64,000 nucleotides of DNA, from positions 502,989 through 566,988 of the forward strand of contig JBBFLE010000001.1 of assembly GCA_037481695.1 (NCBI GenBank). The letters are read 5' to 3'. Made by a program: the position numbers and the translations under genes. Position 1 is the stretch's first letter; the number at the start of each line of letters is the position of its first letter. The notes below the pieces were generated by a model that saw nothing but the letters and a program-made list of their open reading frames with translations, was not told the DNA's origin and did no database searches. This document shows, piece after piece, positions 34,948 to 44,772 of the stretch. The DNA comes from a bacterium (lineage in GTDB: Bacteria; Desulfobacterota; Desulfocorpusculales; Desulfocorpusculum).

Positions 34948-35562
34948 TCAGACAGGATCATATTTTTCCACAAAAGCTTGGGCATCCAGCTGTCGGAAAT
35001 CCATTAGTGCAGCTTTAAGCTGGTCGTGGGACCAGTTCCACCAGCCTATACGAAGTAGCGCTGCCTGAACCTCTCTTGAAAAGCGCTCCCGCAAGACTCT
35101 AGCAGGTACTCCTGCTACCACAGTAAAGGGAGGGACATCCCGGGTGACCACAGCTCCTGCCCCTATCACCGCCCCTGTTCCGATTTGGACTCCAGGTAGA
35201 ACCACGACACCATGGCCCAACCATACATCATGCCCGAGCACTACACCATGGGAGCGGCGCCACTGGAAAAACTCCTCATCATCGGCGGCCAGTCCATACT
35301 GAAAGCTACGATAGGTGAAATGGTGGAGAGCGGCCCGCCCCAAGGGGTGATTACCCGGATTTATCCTACATGCGGCCGCGATGGAACAGAATTTTCCAAT
35401 GCTAGTATGGTCTATTTGGCAATCCTCCATGACATAGCTGTAATCGCCTAAGTACGTGTCTTGAAGTCGGCACCGAGCGCCCACTTCGGTCCAGACACCG
35501 AGCTGGCACTTTTCAATGACAGCGCTGGGATCAACTGATGGCTCTGACCGCAAAACTTTCAT
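34948..35562 (-). CDS. Hexapeptide acyltransferase of phosphonate operon (TIGR03308 type)
   Basis: The 204-residue left-handed beta-helix protein of the acetyltransferase superfamily found in phn operons. Motifs: [38 protein letters not shown], then [19 protein letters not shown] and [20 protein letters not shown]. The catalytic His of the family is probably in the [10 protein letters not shown] segment. The start is ATG 35562, 31 bp inside the phnL end, consistent with coupling. It is the last gene of the operon; its precise acceptor is not established. Confidence 0.88.
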   Translation of the reverse strand: MKVLRSEPSVDPSAVIEKCQLGVWTEVGARCRLQDTYLGDYSYVMEDCQIDHTSIGKFCSIAAACRINPGNHPLGRAALHHFTYRSFQYGLAADDEEFFQWRRSHGVVLGHDVWLGHGVVVLPGVQIGTGAVIGAGAVVTRDVPPFTVVAGVPARVLRERFSREVQAALLRIGWWNWSHDQLKAALMDFRQLDAQAFVEKYDPV

Positions 35563-36331
35563 GGGTGGCAGAATCCTTTTCTTCCGTTTCTTGGAGCTCC
35601 TGGGCGTGATCGTTGACCCCCATGGTTGTTGACGAACTAAATGAGCCAACCTCCACTGTCCTATCCGCCAGGCAGGCTCGCAGTTGGGGGTCATGGTATA
35701 CCCCAACAATGGCGGTACCCGCCTCCCGTGCTCGCGCGATCAAACCCACGACGGTCTTGCTGTTTTCTGGATCTAAGGAAGCTGTGGGCTCATCCAGAAG
35801 CAAGATGGGGTAATCTGCGGCCAATACCCTGGCGATATTAATCCTCTGCTGCTCTCCGCCTGAAAAAGTGGTGGGTGAAAGGCCCCATAGTCTTTCCGGG
35901 ATATGGAGGCACCTTAGCATGGCTTCGGCCTTTTGCCTGGCCTTGCACTCATCCATCCCCTTCTCCAAAAGTGGCTCCATCACCACCTGCAGGGCAGGTA
36001 CCCTTGGAATCACCCGAAGAAATTGGCTTACATAGCCTAATGTCCAGCGGCGCATCCCCAGTATCGTGCCAGGCAACGCACTAGCAACATCCACGATGCC
36101 ACCTCCGTGGCGAACCAAAATGCTGCCTTGATCCACTGCATAGTTGCCGTAAATCATCCGCAGGATGGAGCTCTTCCCAATGCCCGAAGGGCCGGCGAGA
36201 GCTACACTTTCGCCCGGTTTGACCTCAAAAGAAAGGCCTTCTAGTACCAGCAGCTTTGTGCCACCTTGGGTATGCAAGGTAAAACTCTTGGCCACCGAAT
36301 TCAGCTTTATCACCCAACTTTCGCTAAACAT
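35531..36331 (-). CDS. phnL: C-P lyase ABC-type subunit PhnL
   Basis: The 266-residue ABC ATPase has Walker [10 protein letters not shown], signature [15 protein letters not shown] and Walker [13 protein letters not shown]. The [21 protein letters not shown] segment is typical of PhnL, which associates with the C-P lyase core rather than with a transporter. It has a roughly 30-residue C-terminal tail ([20 protein letters not shown]) overlapping the following gene. It is separated from phnK by 392 bp, an unusual gap in this otherwise tight operon. Confidence 0.93.
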   Translation of the reverse strand: MFSESWVIKLNSVAKSFTLHTQGGTKLLVLEGLSFEVKPGESVALAGPSGIGKSSILRMIYGNYAVDQGSILVRHGGGIVDVASALPGTILGMRRWTLGYVSQFLRVIPRVPALQVVMEPLLEKGMDECKARQKAEAMLRCLHIPERLWGLSPTTFSGGEQQRINIARVLAADYPILLLDEPTASLDPENSKTVVGLIARAREAGTAIVGVYHDPQLRACLADRTVEVGSFSSSTTMGVNDHAQELQETEEKDSATHESFAVRAIS

Positions 36332-36723
36332 GCTTTTCCGTATCCTCTCGGCCTCAACCCGCCTTGTTTACTTTTTGCCCTCTGGGTTCAAGATCAGCTC
36401 GGAATAGGAATGGAATGCCCCAGTTGCTGGGGCAAGGACCCTTTTTTGGCAAATCCGGAGTAATCTTGAATTGCACTTTCCCCAGGGAGGCTCCCCGCCT
36501 CGCATCCCTCTGACTCCTTTCCATCTTTGCCAGGGCCACCTCAGGTAGGACCAGACTTTATTTCGACATGTCGGCGACATTCTTTTCACTCCCAAGTATG
36601 TGATGGCCGCCGCCCCTTTTTTCTGAAACCGCTGCCTTACCCTCAAAGCTCAGGCTTGATGCGGCTCCATTTTTGACACTCGACCCATAACCATGGAGAG
36701 TTGTTAATGGGCCGCCATTTTGC
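36332..36723. other. Noncoding gap between phnK and phnL
   Basis: These 392 bp inside the operon carry no supported gene on either strand. The gap may hold an internal promoter or be the remnant of a lost gene (phnN and phnP are absent), but no homology to either is visible. Confidence 0.4.
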
Positions 36724-37533
36724 TCAGGCCACAAGACGTGATGACACAAGCAACTGAGTGTAAGGATGTTGTGGATCGTCCAACACACGATCCATAAGCC
36801 CCTCTTCCACCACGCGGCCCTGGACCATTACCAAGAGCCTGTGGGCAAGCACCCGGGCTACCGCCAGATCGTGTGTGACCATGACCACAGAAAGATTAAG
36901 TTCGCGCACCAAGCGCCTCAACAAGTCCAGCAAGCGTGCCTGGACCGAAACATCCAGACCTGTAGTGGGCTCATCAAGGAAGAGAAGGCGCGGTTGCGTT
37001 ACGAGGTTTCTGGCCAGCTGCAATCGTTGAAGCATTCCGCCTGAGTAAGTGGTGGGCAAATCGTCTATCCGGTCCAGGTCTAATTCCACCCTCTCCATCC
37101 ACTGGCATGCCCTATCCCTCAGATTGCGGTAATGGCGCATGCCTTCAGCCATTAGACGCTCGCCAATGTTTCCTCCTGCACTTACCCGCATTCGAACACC
37201 CTCTTCCGCCCGCTGAAATACCACTCCGATTTCCGTTCGCAGAAGCCTTCTTCGGACAGATTCCTCTACTCCATAAAGGTCCACATACTTCCCGTCAAGG
37301 TTTATGAGAACCTGCCCCTGGGAGGGTCTCTGCCATCCCGAAAGGCAACGCAATAGGGTGGTCTTACCAGAACCTGACTCCCCCACTATTCCCAAAACCT
37401 CACCGGCTCCAAGCTCTAGGCTCACATCAGCACAGCCTATCCGAGCCCCATAGAAATGTGACAGTTTGTTTACCCGCAGGATAGGCTCGGAAGCTTCATG
37501 CTTTACAGCACAACAGCCCTCTGATGAACACAT
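36724..37533 (-). CDS. phnK: C-P lyase ABC-type subunit PhnK
   Basis: The 269-residue ABC ATPase has ILRVNKLSHFYG, Walker A GESGSGKTTLLR, VFQRAEEGVRM, signature YSGGMLQRLQLARNL and Walker B LLFLDEPTTGLD, all typical of PhnK, which docks on the PhnGHIJ core. ATG 37533 with GAGGTG upstream gives an N-terminus slightly longer than usual (MCSSEGCCAVKHEASEP). It begins 13 bp after phnJ ends. Confidence 0.94.
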   Translation of the reverse strand: MCSSEGCCAVKHEASEPILRVNKLSHFYGARIGCADVSLELGAGEVLGIVGESGSGKTTLLRCLSGWQRPSQGQVLINLDGKYVDLYGVEESVRRRLLRTEIGVVFQRAEEGVRMRVSAGGNIGERLMAEGMRHYRNLRDRACQWMERVELDLDRIDDLPTTYSGGMLQRLQLARNLVTQPRLLFLDEPTTGLDVSVQARLLDLLRRLVRELNLSVVMVTHDLAVARVLAHRLLVMVQGRVVEEGLMDRVLDDPQHPYTQLLVSSRLVA

Positions 37534-37546
37534 GGTTGCATACACC

Positions 37547-38488
37547 TCACATTTTGTTTTGCGAATCCATGGGATCTCCGGTCCGTTCTCTTCTTTGGGC
37601 GCAGGCATCTGTATCCGAACAAACAAATAAACGCCCGCCTGCATCATCCGTCACGATTTCGTCCAAATAGTGCTCCGCCGCTCCGCACAGGGCGCAACAT
37701 TGAGACCACTTCTCGATTTGGAAAGGTACATCCTCGAAATCCAAAGGCCTCACCTCGGTATAGGGCGGCACCGCATAAATCCTTTTTTCCCTTCCGGCAC
37801 CAAAAAGCTGCACAGCAGGCATCCGGTGCATTTTAGGCGTGTCAAATTTGGGGATCGGGGAAGGGCTCATTACATACCGGCCGTGTACTAAAACCGGATA
37901 GTCAAATGTTGTGGCAATACGCCCGGTACGAGCCACATCTTCATAGAGCTTTACATACATGACCCCATAATCGGCCCATGCGTGTGTCATTCGACATTCC
38001 TGCTCCCGAGGCTCAATGAACCGGAGGGGCTCCGGGATGGGAACTTGGTAAACCAGAATCTGGCCTTCCCTGAGGGGCTGCTCAGGAATCCGGTGGCGTG
38101 TCTGAATGATGGTAGCCTCCTCTGTACGGGTAGTGGTCCTAATACCCGCCATTTTTTGAAAAAAACTACGGATACTTACTGCATTGGTTGTGTCGTCTGC
38201 CCCCTGATCGATGACCTTAAGCACATCGTCAGGCCCGAGCAGAGATGCTGTAATCTGGATGCCGCCAGTACCCCATCCATAGGGCAGTGGCATCTCACGG
38301 CTTGCAAAAGGAATTTGATGCCCAGGAATGGCAAGGGCCTTTAGGATGGTCCTGCGAATCATTCTTTTGGTCATTTCGTCCAAGAAGGCCACATTGTATC
38401 CGGGAAGCCCTTTCCAGCCAGTAACAGGGCAATTGCTTTCTCTCCCGGCCAAGGCTGTTGGTGCCGGAAAACTGGTTTTTCCAGTCAT
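37547..38488 (-). CDS. phnJ: Alpha-D-ribose 1-methylphosphonate 5-phosphate C-P lyase PhnJ
   Basis: The 313-residue radical-SAM enzyme breaks the carbon-phosphorus bond. The 4Fe-4S cysteines follow the known C-x2-C-x21-C-x5-C spacing (CALC ... FVCSDTDAC). The N-terminal NVAFLDEMTKRMIRRTILKALAIPG and GWGTGG-Q-T are typical. ATG 38488 has GGGAGAAGA upstream. It lies in the canonical phnGHIJK order. Confidence 0.97.
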   Translation of the reverse strand: MTGKTSFPAPTALAGRESNCPVTGWKGLPGYNVAFLDEMTKRMIRRTILKALAIPGHQIPFASREMPLPYGWGTGGIQITASLLGPDDVLKVIDQGADDTTNAVSIRSFFQKMAGIRTTTRTEEATIIQTRHRIPEQPLREGQILVYQVPIPEPLRFIEPREQECRMTHAWADYGVMYVKLYEDVARTGRIATTFDYPVLVHGRYVMSPSPIPKFDTPKMHRMPAVQLFGAGREKRIYAVPPYTEVRPLDFEDVPFQIEKWSQCCALCGAAEHYLDEIVTDDAGGRLFVCSDTDACAQRRERTGDPMDSQNKM

Positions 38489-38510
38489 CTTCTTCTCCCT
38501 AAACAATGAG

Positions 38511-39632
38511 TCAGGCTGGCGAAGAGACCCGTTCCTCATGGCAGACAGATCTTTCCTCACGGAAGTGACGGACCTGGACTAATTCTGCCTGAAAATCCAC
38601 GTAGTGGGGCAATTTCAGGTGTTGCACAAAGCCCGATGATTCTACGTTGTCGCAGTGTCGAAGCACATACTCCTCGTCTTGGGCTGGATAGCGCACATCT
38701 TCTCCTAGCTCTCTGGATCGCAAGGCCCGGTCCACCAAGGCCATGGCCATGGCCTTTCTTTCATTGGCTCCAAAAACCAGTCCATACCCTTGGACAAATC
38801 CGTACTGCCTGTCTAACTGCGTCCCAAAGCTCCGGCTCAACATGATACACTCGGTAACCAAAATGGAACCAATCCGTATCCTTAGGTTTTCTCCAGGCAA
38901 TTCAACCTCCAGTGCCACATAACCCATTCGTATCTCCCCAACGAAGGGATGTCCTTGGAAACCAAAACCCCTTTGTGCCGAATAGGCCAACCCCAGCAAA
39001 AAACCTTCGTCTCCCCTGGCCAGACTTTGTAGCCTGGAGCTCCGGCAGGCCAGAAACTCCAGGCGATCCCTGGTGATGTCTGGGACATCCAGATCATTGT
39101 TGTCCTCTGGCTCTGGCGTCTCTATTAATGCTTGCGAAGCAAGAATTTCACTAAGTCTAGGCATCCGTGAGGGAAGAGAACTGATCTTATCCATGAAATG
39201 GACCACGTTGGGTGCCATAGACTGTGCTTCCATCAATGAAAAATCCAGCAAACGATGAGTGTAGTCATAGGTCGGCCCCAGGACCTGTCCTCCTGGCAAA
39301 TCCTTGAAGGCGGCCGATATACGCCTAAGAGGCCGCATTTTGGCCGTGTCTAGCACTGGAGATGGACTGAAGCGGGGCAGTGTGGTCCGATAGGCCCGAA
39401 GTAGAAATGCTGCCTCTACCAGGTCTCCCTGGGCCTGCTTGACTGCCAGAGCCGCCAAGTCGCGGTCATACAGAGACCCTTCCGCCATCACCCGGTCTAC
39501 AGCCAAGCCCAGCTGCTCCCTAATCTGCTCCACTCCAATCTCCGGAATCCGAGTGTCCCCTCTTCGTTTTTCCGCCAGGAAACGATGGGCATTGGCAATG
39601 GCTTTTTCGCCGCCTTTGGCCGCAACATACAT
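38511..39632 (-). CDS. phnI: C-P lyase core subunit PhnI (nucleosidase)
   Basis: The 373-residue protein opens MYVAAKGGEKAI, the normal PhnI start, and has LVEAAFLLRAYRTTLPR, QVLGPTYDYTHRLLDFSL and the C-terminal YVDFQAELVQVRHFREER. PhnI with PhnGHL transfers phosphonate onto ribose of a purine nucleotide. The gap to phnH is 2 bp. Confidence 0.95.
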   Translation of the reverse strand: MYVAAKGGEKAIANAHRFLAEKRRGDTRIPEIGVEQIREQLGLAVDRVMAEGSLYDRDLAALAVKQAQGDLVEAAFLLRAYRTTLPRFSPSPVLDTAKMRPLRRISAAFKDLPGGQVLGPTYDYTHRLLDFSLMEAQSMAPNVVHFMDKISSLPSRMPRLSEILASQALIETPEPEDNNDLDVPDITRDRLEFLACRSSRLQSLARGDEGFLLGLAYSAQRGFGFQGHPFVGEIRMGYVALEVELPGENLRIRIGSILVTECIMLSRSFGTQLDRQYGFVQGYGLVFGANERKAMAMALVDRALRSRELGEDVRYPAQDEEYVLRHCDNVESSGFVQHLKLPHYVDFQAELVQVRHFREERSVCHEERVSSPA

Positions 39633-39634
39633 CT

Positions 39635-40243
39635 TCAGTCTCCCATGTGTGTGGTGCGTGGAAGGGCGGCAAGGAAACTCCCGCATGTCAGGATCAGGTC
39701 CACTCCCAATGGGTATCGCTTCTCCAGAGTGCGTCGCCAGCTCCAAAAGGATTCCGGCACTCCCGCTACCTTCAGAAAGGCTTTGTCGTAAATCCCTGGC
39801 CCCGAAAGCCTAAAACCATCACCTTCGGTTAGGCTATCCACCTGCAGCAACAAAGTAGCGCCCTGTTCCGGTCGATCTTCCGTGCCCAGGTTGAAATCAT
39901 AAACAGACAAGGCTTCTGCGGGTTTGGTGAACATTACCAGCTCTGCATCTCTTGGCCTTTCCACCATCGTACTTCCACAAAATGTCTTGATACTGGCCAA
40001 AACAGCAGAACCTTTGGGCAGATCTGTCCACAGACGCACGGCGTGATCCGCCAGAGTCAGAAGCACACACCAAGAGGCCTCGCAAAGACCCTGGGGACAC
40101 TGTGTGGGAGGCACGACTTTAACTATCCGACCGGGATAAGAAGTGGCCATGAGCAATGCTCTAAAGGTTTTCTGGCTCTCCAGCACTGGATCCGTAAAAC
40201 CCAAGGGCATAGCAACGGGTATTACCCTATGGTGAAAGGCCAT
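39635..40243 (-). CDS. phnH: C-P lyase core subunit PhnH
   Basis: The 202-residue structural subunit of the C-P lyase core. VLESQKTFRALLMATSYPGRI and the C-terminal YPLGVDLILTCGSFLAALPRTT are family signatures. ATG 40243 has GAGGAG upstream; four bases separate it from phnG. Confidence 0.94.
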   Translation of the reverse strand: MAFHHRVIPVAMPLGFTDPVLESQKTFRALLMATSYPGRIVKVVPPTQCPQGLCEASWCVLLTLADHAVRLWTDLPKGSAVLASIKTFCGSTMVERPRDAELVMFTKPAEALSVYDFNLGTEDRPEQGATLLLQVDSLTEGDGFRLSGPGIYDKAFLKVAGVPESFWSWRRTLEKRYPLGVDLILTCGSFLAALPRTTHMGD

Positions 40244-40247
40244 GATT

Positions 40248-40703
40248 CTATTCTCCTCGAACCATGGTATCAAAATGCACCTGTGTGGCCATGACTCGAC
40301 TGGCTTCTCGCTGGCAGGCTTCCTTGAGCCTTTGCTCTAGGGGAGCCACTATCTGCTCCAGGATTCTTGTACGCTCACGTTCATTTTGAAGAGCTGCATC
40401 GATTGCTGCAGCAATTTCTGCATGGCGCGGCCTGCATCCCAGGACCATGGCTGTCCCCACAGCACCACTGGGCATGACTACTGTGCAGCGCGTTACCGTT
40501 ACCTCTCCAACACAGAATCGCGCTCCGGTTCCCCCCACGCGCCCTTGAACCATGAGAAGCCCGGTTTCAGGGCCTTGCACCACCTCATATTGCGGCCTGG
40601 GTCCAAATCTTTCCCAGAATTGCTCCAAGTCGGCAGAATCAGACTCTGCCAGCACGCTCATCCACCGACAGCGTTTTTCATCAGGCAAGCACTTTGTAGC
40701 CAT
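40248..40703 (-). CDS. phnG: C-P lyase core subunit PhnG
   Basis: The 151-residue core subunit has RCRWMSVLAESDSADLEQ at the start, then TGLLMVQGRVGGTGARFCVGEVTVTRC and R-AEIAAAIDAA. ATG 40703 has GGGAGGG seven bases upstream. It overlaps the end of the TIM-barrel gene by 46 bp, so the two are translationally linked. Confidence 0.93.
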   Translation of the reverse strand: MATKCLPDEKRCRWMSVLAESDSADLEQFWERFGPRPQYEVVQGPETGLLMVQGRVGGTGARFCVGEVTVTRCTVVMPSGAVGTAMVLGCRPRHAEIAAAIDAALQNERERTRILEQIVAPLEQRLKEACQREASRVMATQVHFDTMVRGE

Positions 40704-41668
40704 TTGTGTCCCTCCCCGTTGGATCTGCTTGGTCTGCAAGTGACCAAGCCAATGAGTTTCTCCAGGTTTCTGGCTGACTCCTCTAGGTAATCAAAATAGC
40801 GACTGCGAAGCTCCATGATGAAGAGTCCTCGGTAGCGAGGCAAAAGCTGTCGCAGTATGGCTTCTAAGGGAATGTTTCCCCAACCCACAGGCATGTGATT
40901 GTCACCCCGCCCAAAGGGGATCTGATGAGTTTGCTGCTTTTCGTGGTGGCCCACCGTACCTCCGAAATTATCGTGAACGTGCACATGCGCCACCAACTCG
41001 GCAATGGATCGCACCCCCTCCAGCAGGTCAAAGCCGTAGTAGTTGGCTGCCATATGGGCATGCCCGACATCTAAAGTCACTGCTACGTTGGAAAGTCCTA
41101 CAGCCCGCACTTGAGTCCCTAGAATATCCAGTTGTTCTCCATAACAGTATGGACTGTGATGCCGGTAAGGACGTGCGTTTTCCAGGCACAACACCTGATC
41201 CGGAAATTCCTGGGCCAGTTCCCAGAGCAGCTTTCTTTCCTGTTCCAACATGCGCAGGCATGCTTCCCGCGATGGCCTTTCATAACCGTTGGCAAAGCAC
41301 TCCTCGGGGACATACCGACCGGCATGCACCACCACACAGGAAGCGCCCAACCGTTCTGCAAATTCCAGACTGGCCCTGAGCACATCGGCATGCAGTAGGG
41401 GACTGACCTCATCCATCAGGTTGACGGGGTTGGGTGCATGAATACTCAAGGAGACTCCGGCGCTTGGATCCATACCGGCATCATTAAGGATTCGTGCGAT
41501 TTCCGCGGTTCTGGTAACGTTTAGACGGCCTGCAAGAATGGCATCTAGCCCATGTGGGGGCAGTTCCACGGCCCCCATGCCCGCCTGCCTGAGCTGTTTT
41601 AGATCCGCAGCAAATTTCTGCAGATTTCCATCAACTCGCGTTTCGTCGATTTTCGAACCCACGATCAA
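40658..41668 (-). CDS. EndoIV/xylose-isomerase-like TIM-barrel protein in phn operon
   Basis: The 336-residue protein of the sugar-phosphate isomerase/epimerase (AP endonuclease 2) superfamily. Likely metal ligands are all present: SLSIHAPNP, VVVHAGRY, CLENARPY, VTLDVGHAHM, VHVHDNFGG and FIMELRSRY. It lies between phnE and phnG and overlaps phnG. Phosphodiesterases such as endonuclease IV and sugar isomerases share this fold. Because phnP and phnN are not seen here, it could act on a ribose-phosphate intermediate; this is inference. I chose TTG 41668, seven bases after GGAGGG; GTG 41662 is the alternative. Confidence 0.85.
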   Translation of the reverse strand: MIVGSKIDETRVDGNLQKFAADLKQLRQAGMGAVELPPHGLDAILAGRLNVTRTAEIARILNDAGMDPSAGVSLSIHAPNPVNLMDEVSPLLHADVLRASLEFAERLGASCVVVHAGRYVPEECFANGYERPSREACLRMLEQERKLLWELAQEFPDQVLCLENARPYRHHSPYCYGEQLDILGTQVRAVGLSNVAVTLDVGHAHMAANYYGFDLLEGVRSIAELVAHVHVHDNFGGTVGHHEKQQTHQIPFGRGDNHMPVGWGNIPLEAILRQLLPRYRGLFIMELRSRYFDYLEESARNLEKLIGLVTCRPSRSNGEGHKWLQSACLMKNAVGG

Positions 41669-41682
41669 GGTTTTGCCCTCCC

Positions 41683-42792
41683 TCAAATGAACCGGCGACG
41701 TAAGGAGCCGCACGCATAATCTATGATCGTTACGCTTATGATCACCAGCAGCATCATGGTGGCTACCTCGCGGTATTGATATCCGTTGAGCTTGTCGAAC
41801 ATAAGGAAACCAATGCCACCGGCACCACAAAATCCCAGGATGGAAGCGCTTCTCACATTGGATTCGAAGCGTAGTAGGCTAAAGCTAACCACCAGGGGCA
41901 TGACCTGGGGCAGCACAGCAAAGGAAAGAACCTGAAGAGGACCTGCTCCGCTGGCAGCCACAGCCTCTACCTGGCCCGGCTCCACCGCCTCGATGGCCTC
42001 GCTGAAAACCTTTCCCAGGATCCCGAAGGTGTGAATGGCCAAAGCCATGACCCCTGCAAAGGGTCCCAGCCCGATAACTGCTACAAAGACCAGGGCCATT
42101 ACGAACTCATTGAACCCTCGGCAGAAATCAAGGACGCGTCGAATCCCAAAGTGGCACCCACTGCGGACTGCACGGAACAAGGGGCTGTCGCCTGGAAAAA
42201 GCACCTCGAGGCTGTTTTTGGCAGCAAAGAAGGACACTGGCAAGGCCCAAAGCACGGCCAGGAGGCTTCCCCATATGGCCATTGCCACGGTTTCAAGAAG
42301 TGCCTTTGAGTAGGACAGAAGATGAGATGCTCCCATTTCAGGTGGGAAGAAACCTCCTCGCTTTTCACTTACGATTCGATCTAATTCCTTTTGGACCATG
42401 GCTGCCCTGTGCTCAGGGGACATGCTCTGCAAACTCTTCTGAGCCATTTCTTGGGCCTGTCTTTGAAGTGAGGCCATATCTATGGTCTCCCCTCGTTTAC
42501 GCGCCTGCTCCTTGAGATCCTGAATAATCTCCTGGGTTAGAACGATAATGGGCCTCCTCTCAGCTTGCCTTTGGGCCTCTTGGAGTTCTTGTTGGGTGAG
42601 TTGCCGCCCGAAAAGATAAGCCCATGCATTTTCCCTCTTTTCGTAGAGCTTCACCGGGTTGATGCCTGTCCAAATGTAAGTAACTATTAGAATCGTCATA
42701 ACAGTAAAAGTGATAAGGGCTTTTTTCAGGGAGCTCCAAGCCAATGGCAGGGTTATACGGGGTAGCCCAGATTGTATTTGGCTAATGTTCAT
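41683..42792 (-). CDS. phnE: Phosphonate ABC transporter permease PhnE (with large insertion)
   Basis: The 369-residue permease is about 100 residues longer than usual. The first helix (FTVMTILIVTYIWTGINPVKLYE) is followed by a charged, Gln/Glu-rich segment (about residues 55-155, for example TQQELQEAQRQAERRP) before the normal transport domain. The EAA-type loop is AIEAVEPGQVEAVAASGAGPLQV and the C-terminus YACGSLRRRFI is typical. It forms a transporter with PhnC and PhnD. ATG 42792 has AGGAGAAATGAGG-like spacing upstream. Confidence 0.92.
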   Translation of the reverse strand: MNISQIQSGLPRITLPLAWSSLKKALITFTVMTILIVTYIWTGINPVKLYEKRENAWAYLFGRQLTQQELQEAQRQAERRPIIVLTQEIIQDLKEQARKRGETIDMASLQRQAQEMAQKSLQSMSPEHRAAMVQKELDRIVSEKRGGFFPPEMGASHLLSYSKALLETVAMAIWGSLLAVLWALPVSFFAAKNSLEVLFPGDSPLFRAVRSGCHFGIRRVLDFCRGFNEFVMALVFVAVIGLGPFAGVMALAIHTFGILGKVFSEAIEAVEPGQVEAVAASGAGPLQVLSFAVLPQVMPLVVSFSLLRFESNVRSASILGFCGAGGIGFLMFDKLNGYQYREVATMMLLVIISVTIIDYACGSLRRRFI

Positions 42793-42859
42793 ATCCTCAT
42801 TTCTCCCATTCAACGATCATCCCTCTGCCCGCAATGCGACCCACGGCCAGTTTTTTGTT

Positions 42860-42913
42860 CCTGCGCAAGGGGGGATCTACAATCTGCATGGGTTGCTATC
42901 CCCCTTGCGCAGG
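42860..42913 (-). other. Intercistronic hairpin between phnD and phnE
   Basis: CCTGCGCAAGGGGG (42860-42873) and CCCCCTTGCGCAGG (42900-42913) form a perfect 14-bp stem with a 26-nt loop. It follows the phnD stop by about 30 bp, the usual place for a hairpin that keeps binding-protein mRNA stable or reduces read-through. Confidence 0.7.
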
Positions 42914-42944
42914 ATCATGAGACCCATCATTCCTTACGGGCTCT

Positions 42945-43859
42945 TTAGGAGGAGCGAGCCAGCTGGCTCTTGAGTTGCTTCAGATAACGGATAACGTCAT
43001 ACATCGTGTCGTCCGCAGGCATATAGCCTCCAATCTGAAGCTTATCCAGACCTTGCTTGTTGAAATTGAACATCATCAATGCCCCGCAGAAGGCGGCCTT
43101 CAGACTTTCAGGAAGGTCACTTCGAACACACATGGGCGAGCCTGGAATAAGTTCTGATTTCCAAAGCACATTGAAATCCTCCCATGATGCCTGGCCCTTT
43201 TCGGCCATCCTGTCCAGGTCGATGTTGTTGGTGGCAGCTACATCGATGGATCCATTTTTGACCGCCAGGATGCTTGCCTGGTGGGAGCCTGAAAATTTCA
43301 CATCCTTGAAATATTTCTTGGGATCTACTTTCAGTTCCCTATAGAAGAGCACATTAGGAACCAGGTACCCTGAGGTGGAGTTGGGATCCGTAAAAGCAAA
43401 GACCCGGCCCTTGGCATCTTCCAAGGTGTTAATGCCAGAGCCCTTACGGCTGATCACAACACCGTAGTAGCCAGGTTCTCCTTCTTTGTTCTTCTCTAGG
43501 GCAACTGCCTGCGCACTGGCCTTTTCTGATGCCTCGGTGTAACTCTTGGGGCCAAGGTAGGCAAAATCGATGTGTTTATGGGCCATGGCGGTGATAATAC
43601 CTGCGTAATCGGAGGCGCTTTGCACTTCCACTTTCACACCCAGTGTCTTTTCCAGATGCTCCATGAGGGGCTCGAACCGCTTCACAATATCGGCTCCTCC
43701 CTCCGTGGGAATCAGTCCAATCTTGATGGTTTTGGGCCATTGGCCCGGATCGGCCAAGCCCATTGAAGAGAAGATCAGGCCCCAGGCACACACAATAGTT
43801 GTGAAACTCAATAACAGCTTTCTCCGCCCACTCACTCTTGGATACCTCTTCAAGTTCAT
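42945..43859 (-). CDS. phnD: Phosphonate ABC transporter binding protein PhnD
   Basis: The 304-residue periplasmic protein has a signal peptide (KLLLSFTTIVCAWGLIFSSMGLA). Signature parts are KIGLIPTEGGADIVKRFEPLMEHLEK, DFAYLGPKSYTEA, FTDPNSTSGYLVPN and FSGSHQASILAVKNGSIDVAA. AGGAGGTAGAAAAC precedes the ATG. It delivers phosphonates to PhnCE. Confidence 0.95.
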   Translation of the reverse strand: MNLKRYPRVSGRRKLLLSFTTIVCAWGLIFSSMGLADPGQWPKTIKIGLIPTEGGADIVKRFEPLMEHLEKTLGVKVEVQSASDYAGIITAMAHKHIDFAYLGPKSYTEASEKASAQAVALEKNKEGEPGYYGVVISRKGSGINTLEDAKGRVFAFTDPNSTSGYLVPNVLFYRELKVDPKKYFKDVKFSGSHQASILAVKNGSIDVAATNNIDLDRMAEKGQASWEDFNVLWKSELIPGSPMCVRSDLPESLKAAFCGALMMFNFNKQGLDKLQIGGYMPADDTMYDVIRYLKQLKSQLARSS

Positions 43860-43924
43860 TGTTTTCTACCTCCTATGGTTGGCATGTTGAGATTCTAGGC
43901 CACTGACTTTGACCTCGATTTTCC

Positions 43925-44755
43925 TCAGGCACAGGCAACAAGCTCTTTGCACTCCACCTCTTGGCTTCCCTGGTAAATTTGGTCCACTAACTCGGCATCC
44001 AATTGAGACGAAGGGCCATCATAAACCAGACGGCCGTCTTGCATCCCAAGGATCCGCTTTGCATAACGCTTTGCAAAATCTAGATGGTGCAAATTAACCA
44101 GCACGGGGATGCCTTTCTTATGGTGAATCTCCAAGAGCAGATTCATGACAGCCGAAGCACTTCGGGGGTCCAAGCTGGCAATGGGCTCATCCGCAAGGAT
44201 TACATCCGGCTCCTGGGCCAAAACCCGGGCGATGGCAACTCTCTGTTGCTGCCCACCGGATAAGGTATCTGCCCGTTGAAAGGCCAAATGAGCAATTCCC
44301 ACTTCCTCCAGGCATCGAAGCGCATGTTGCTTGTCACGTTTTGAAAAGATGCGGGCCAGAGAAAGCCCATGCAACATGGGGGAACTCTGAAAGCGTAGGC
44401 GTCCTGCCAGGACGTTTTCCAGCACATTAAGGCGAAGCACCAGATTGAATTGCTGGAAAATCATACCTACTCGACGACGCACTTTTTGGAGCCGGGCGCC
44501 TGAAACTGCCGTGATGTCTTCTCCCAAAAGCATCACCTTTCCAGAAGTGGGCCTTAGTAATCTGTTGAGGCAACGAAGCAATGTGGACTTGCCAGCACCT
44601 GAGCTTCCGATGATCACAATAAAATCCTCTGCGTGAACCCGAAAGCAAACACCCTTGATGGCCATTGTCCCCGAGGGATAGAGCTTGACAAGATTGCTTA
44701 CCTCCAGCACTGGGGAGTTGCCCGCCTGCAGTTTTGCCTGGATTTGCGCACACAT
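43925..44755 (-). CDS. phnC: Phosphonate ABC transporter ATPase PhnC
   Basis: The 276-residue ATPase has Walker A GSSGAGKSTLLR, VGMIFQQFNLV, signature LSGGQQQRVAIARVL, Walker B VILADEPIASLD and the C-terminal VNLHHLDFAKRYAKRILGM typical of PhnC. It lies 65 bp upstream of... the phnD start in the operon's direction of transcription, that is, phnC is transcribed before phnD. Confidence 0.95.
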   Translation of the reverse strand: MCAQIQAKLQAGNSPVLEVSNLVKLYPSGTMAIKGVCFRVHAEDFIVIIGSSGAGKSTLLRCLNRLLRPTSGKVMLLGEDITAVSGARLQKVRRRVGMIFQQFNLVLRLNVLENVLAGRLRFQSSPMLHGLSLARIFSKRDKQHALRCLEEVGIAHLAFQRADTLSGGQQQRVAIARVLAQEPDVILADEPIASLDPRSASAVMNLLLEIHHKKGIPVLVNLHHLDFAKRYAKRILGMQDGRLVYDGPSSQLDAELVDQIYQGSQEVECKELVACA

Positions 44756-44772
44756 GGCTATTCCTCCTTTCC

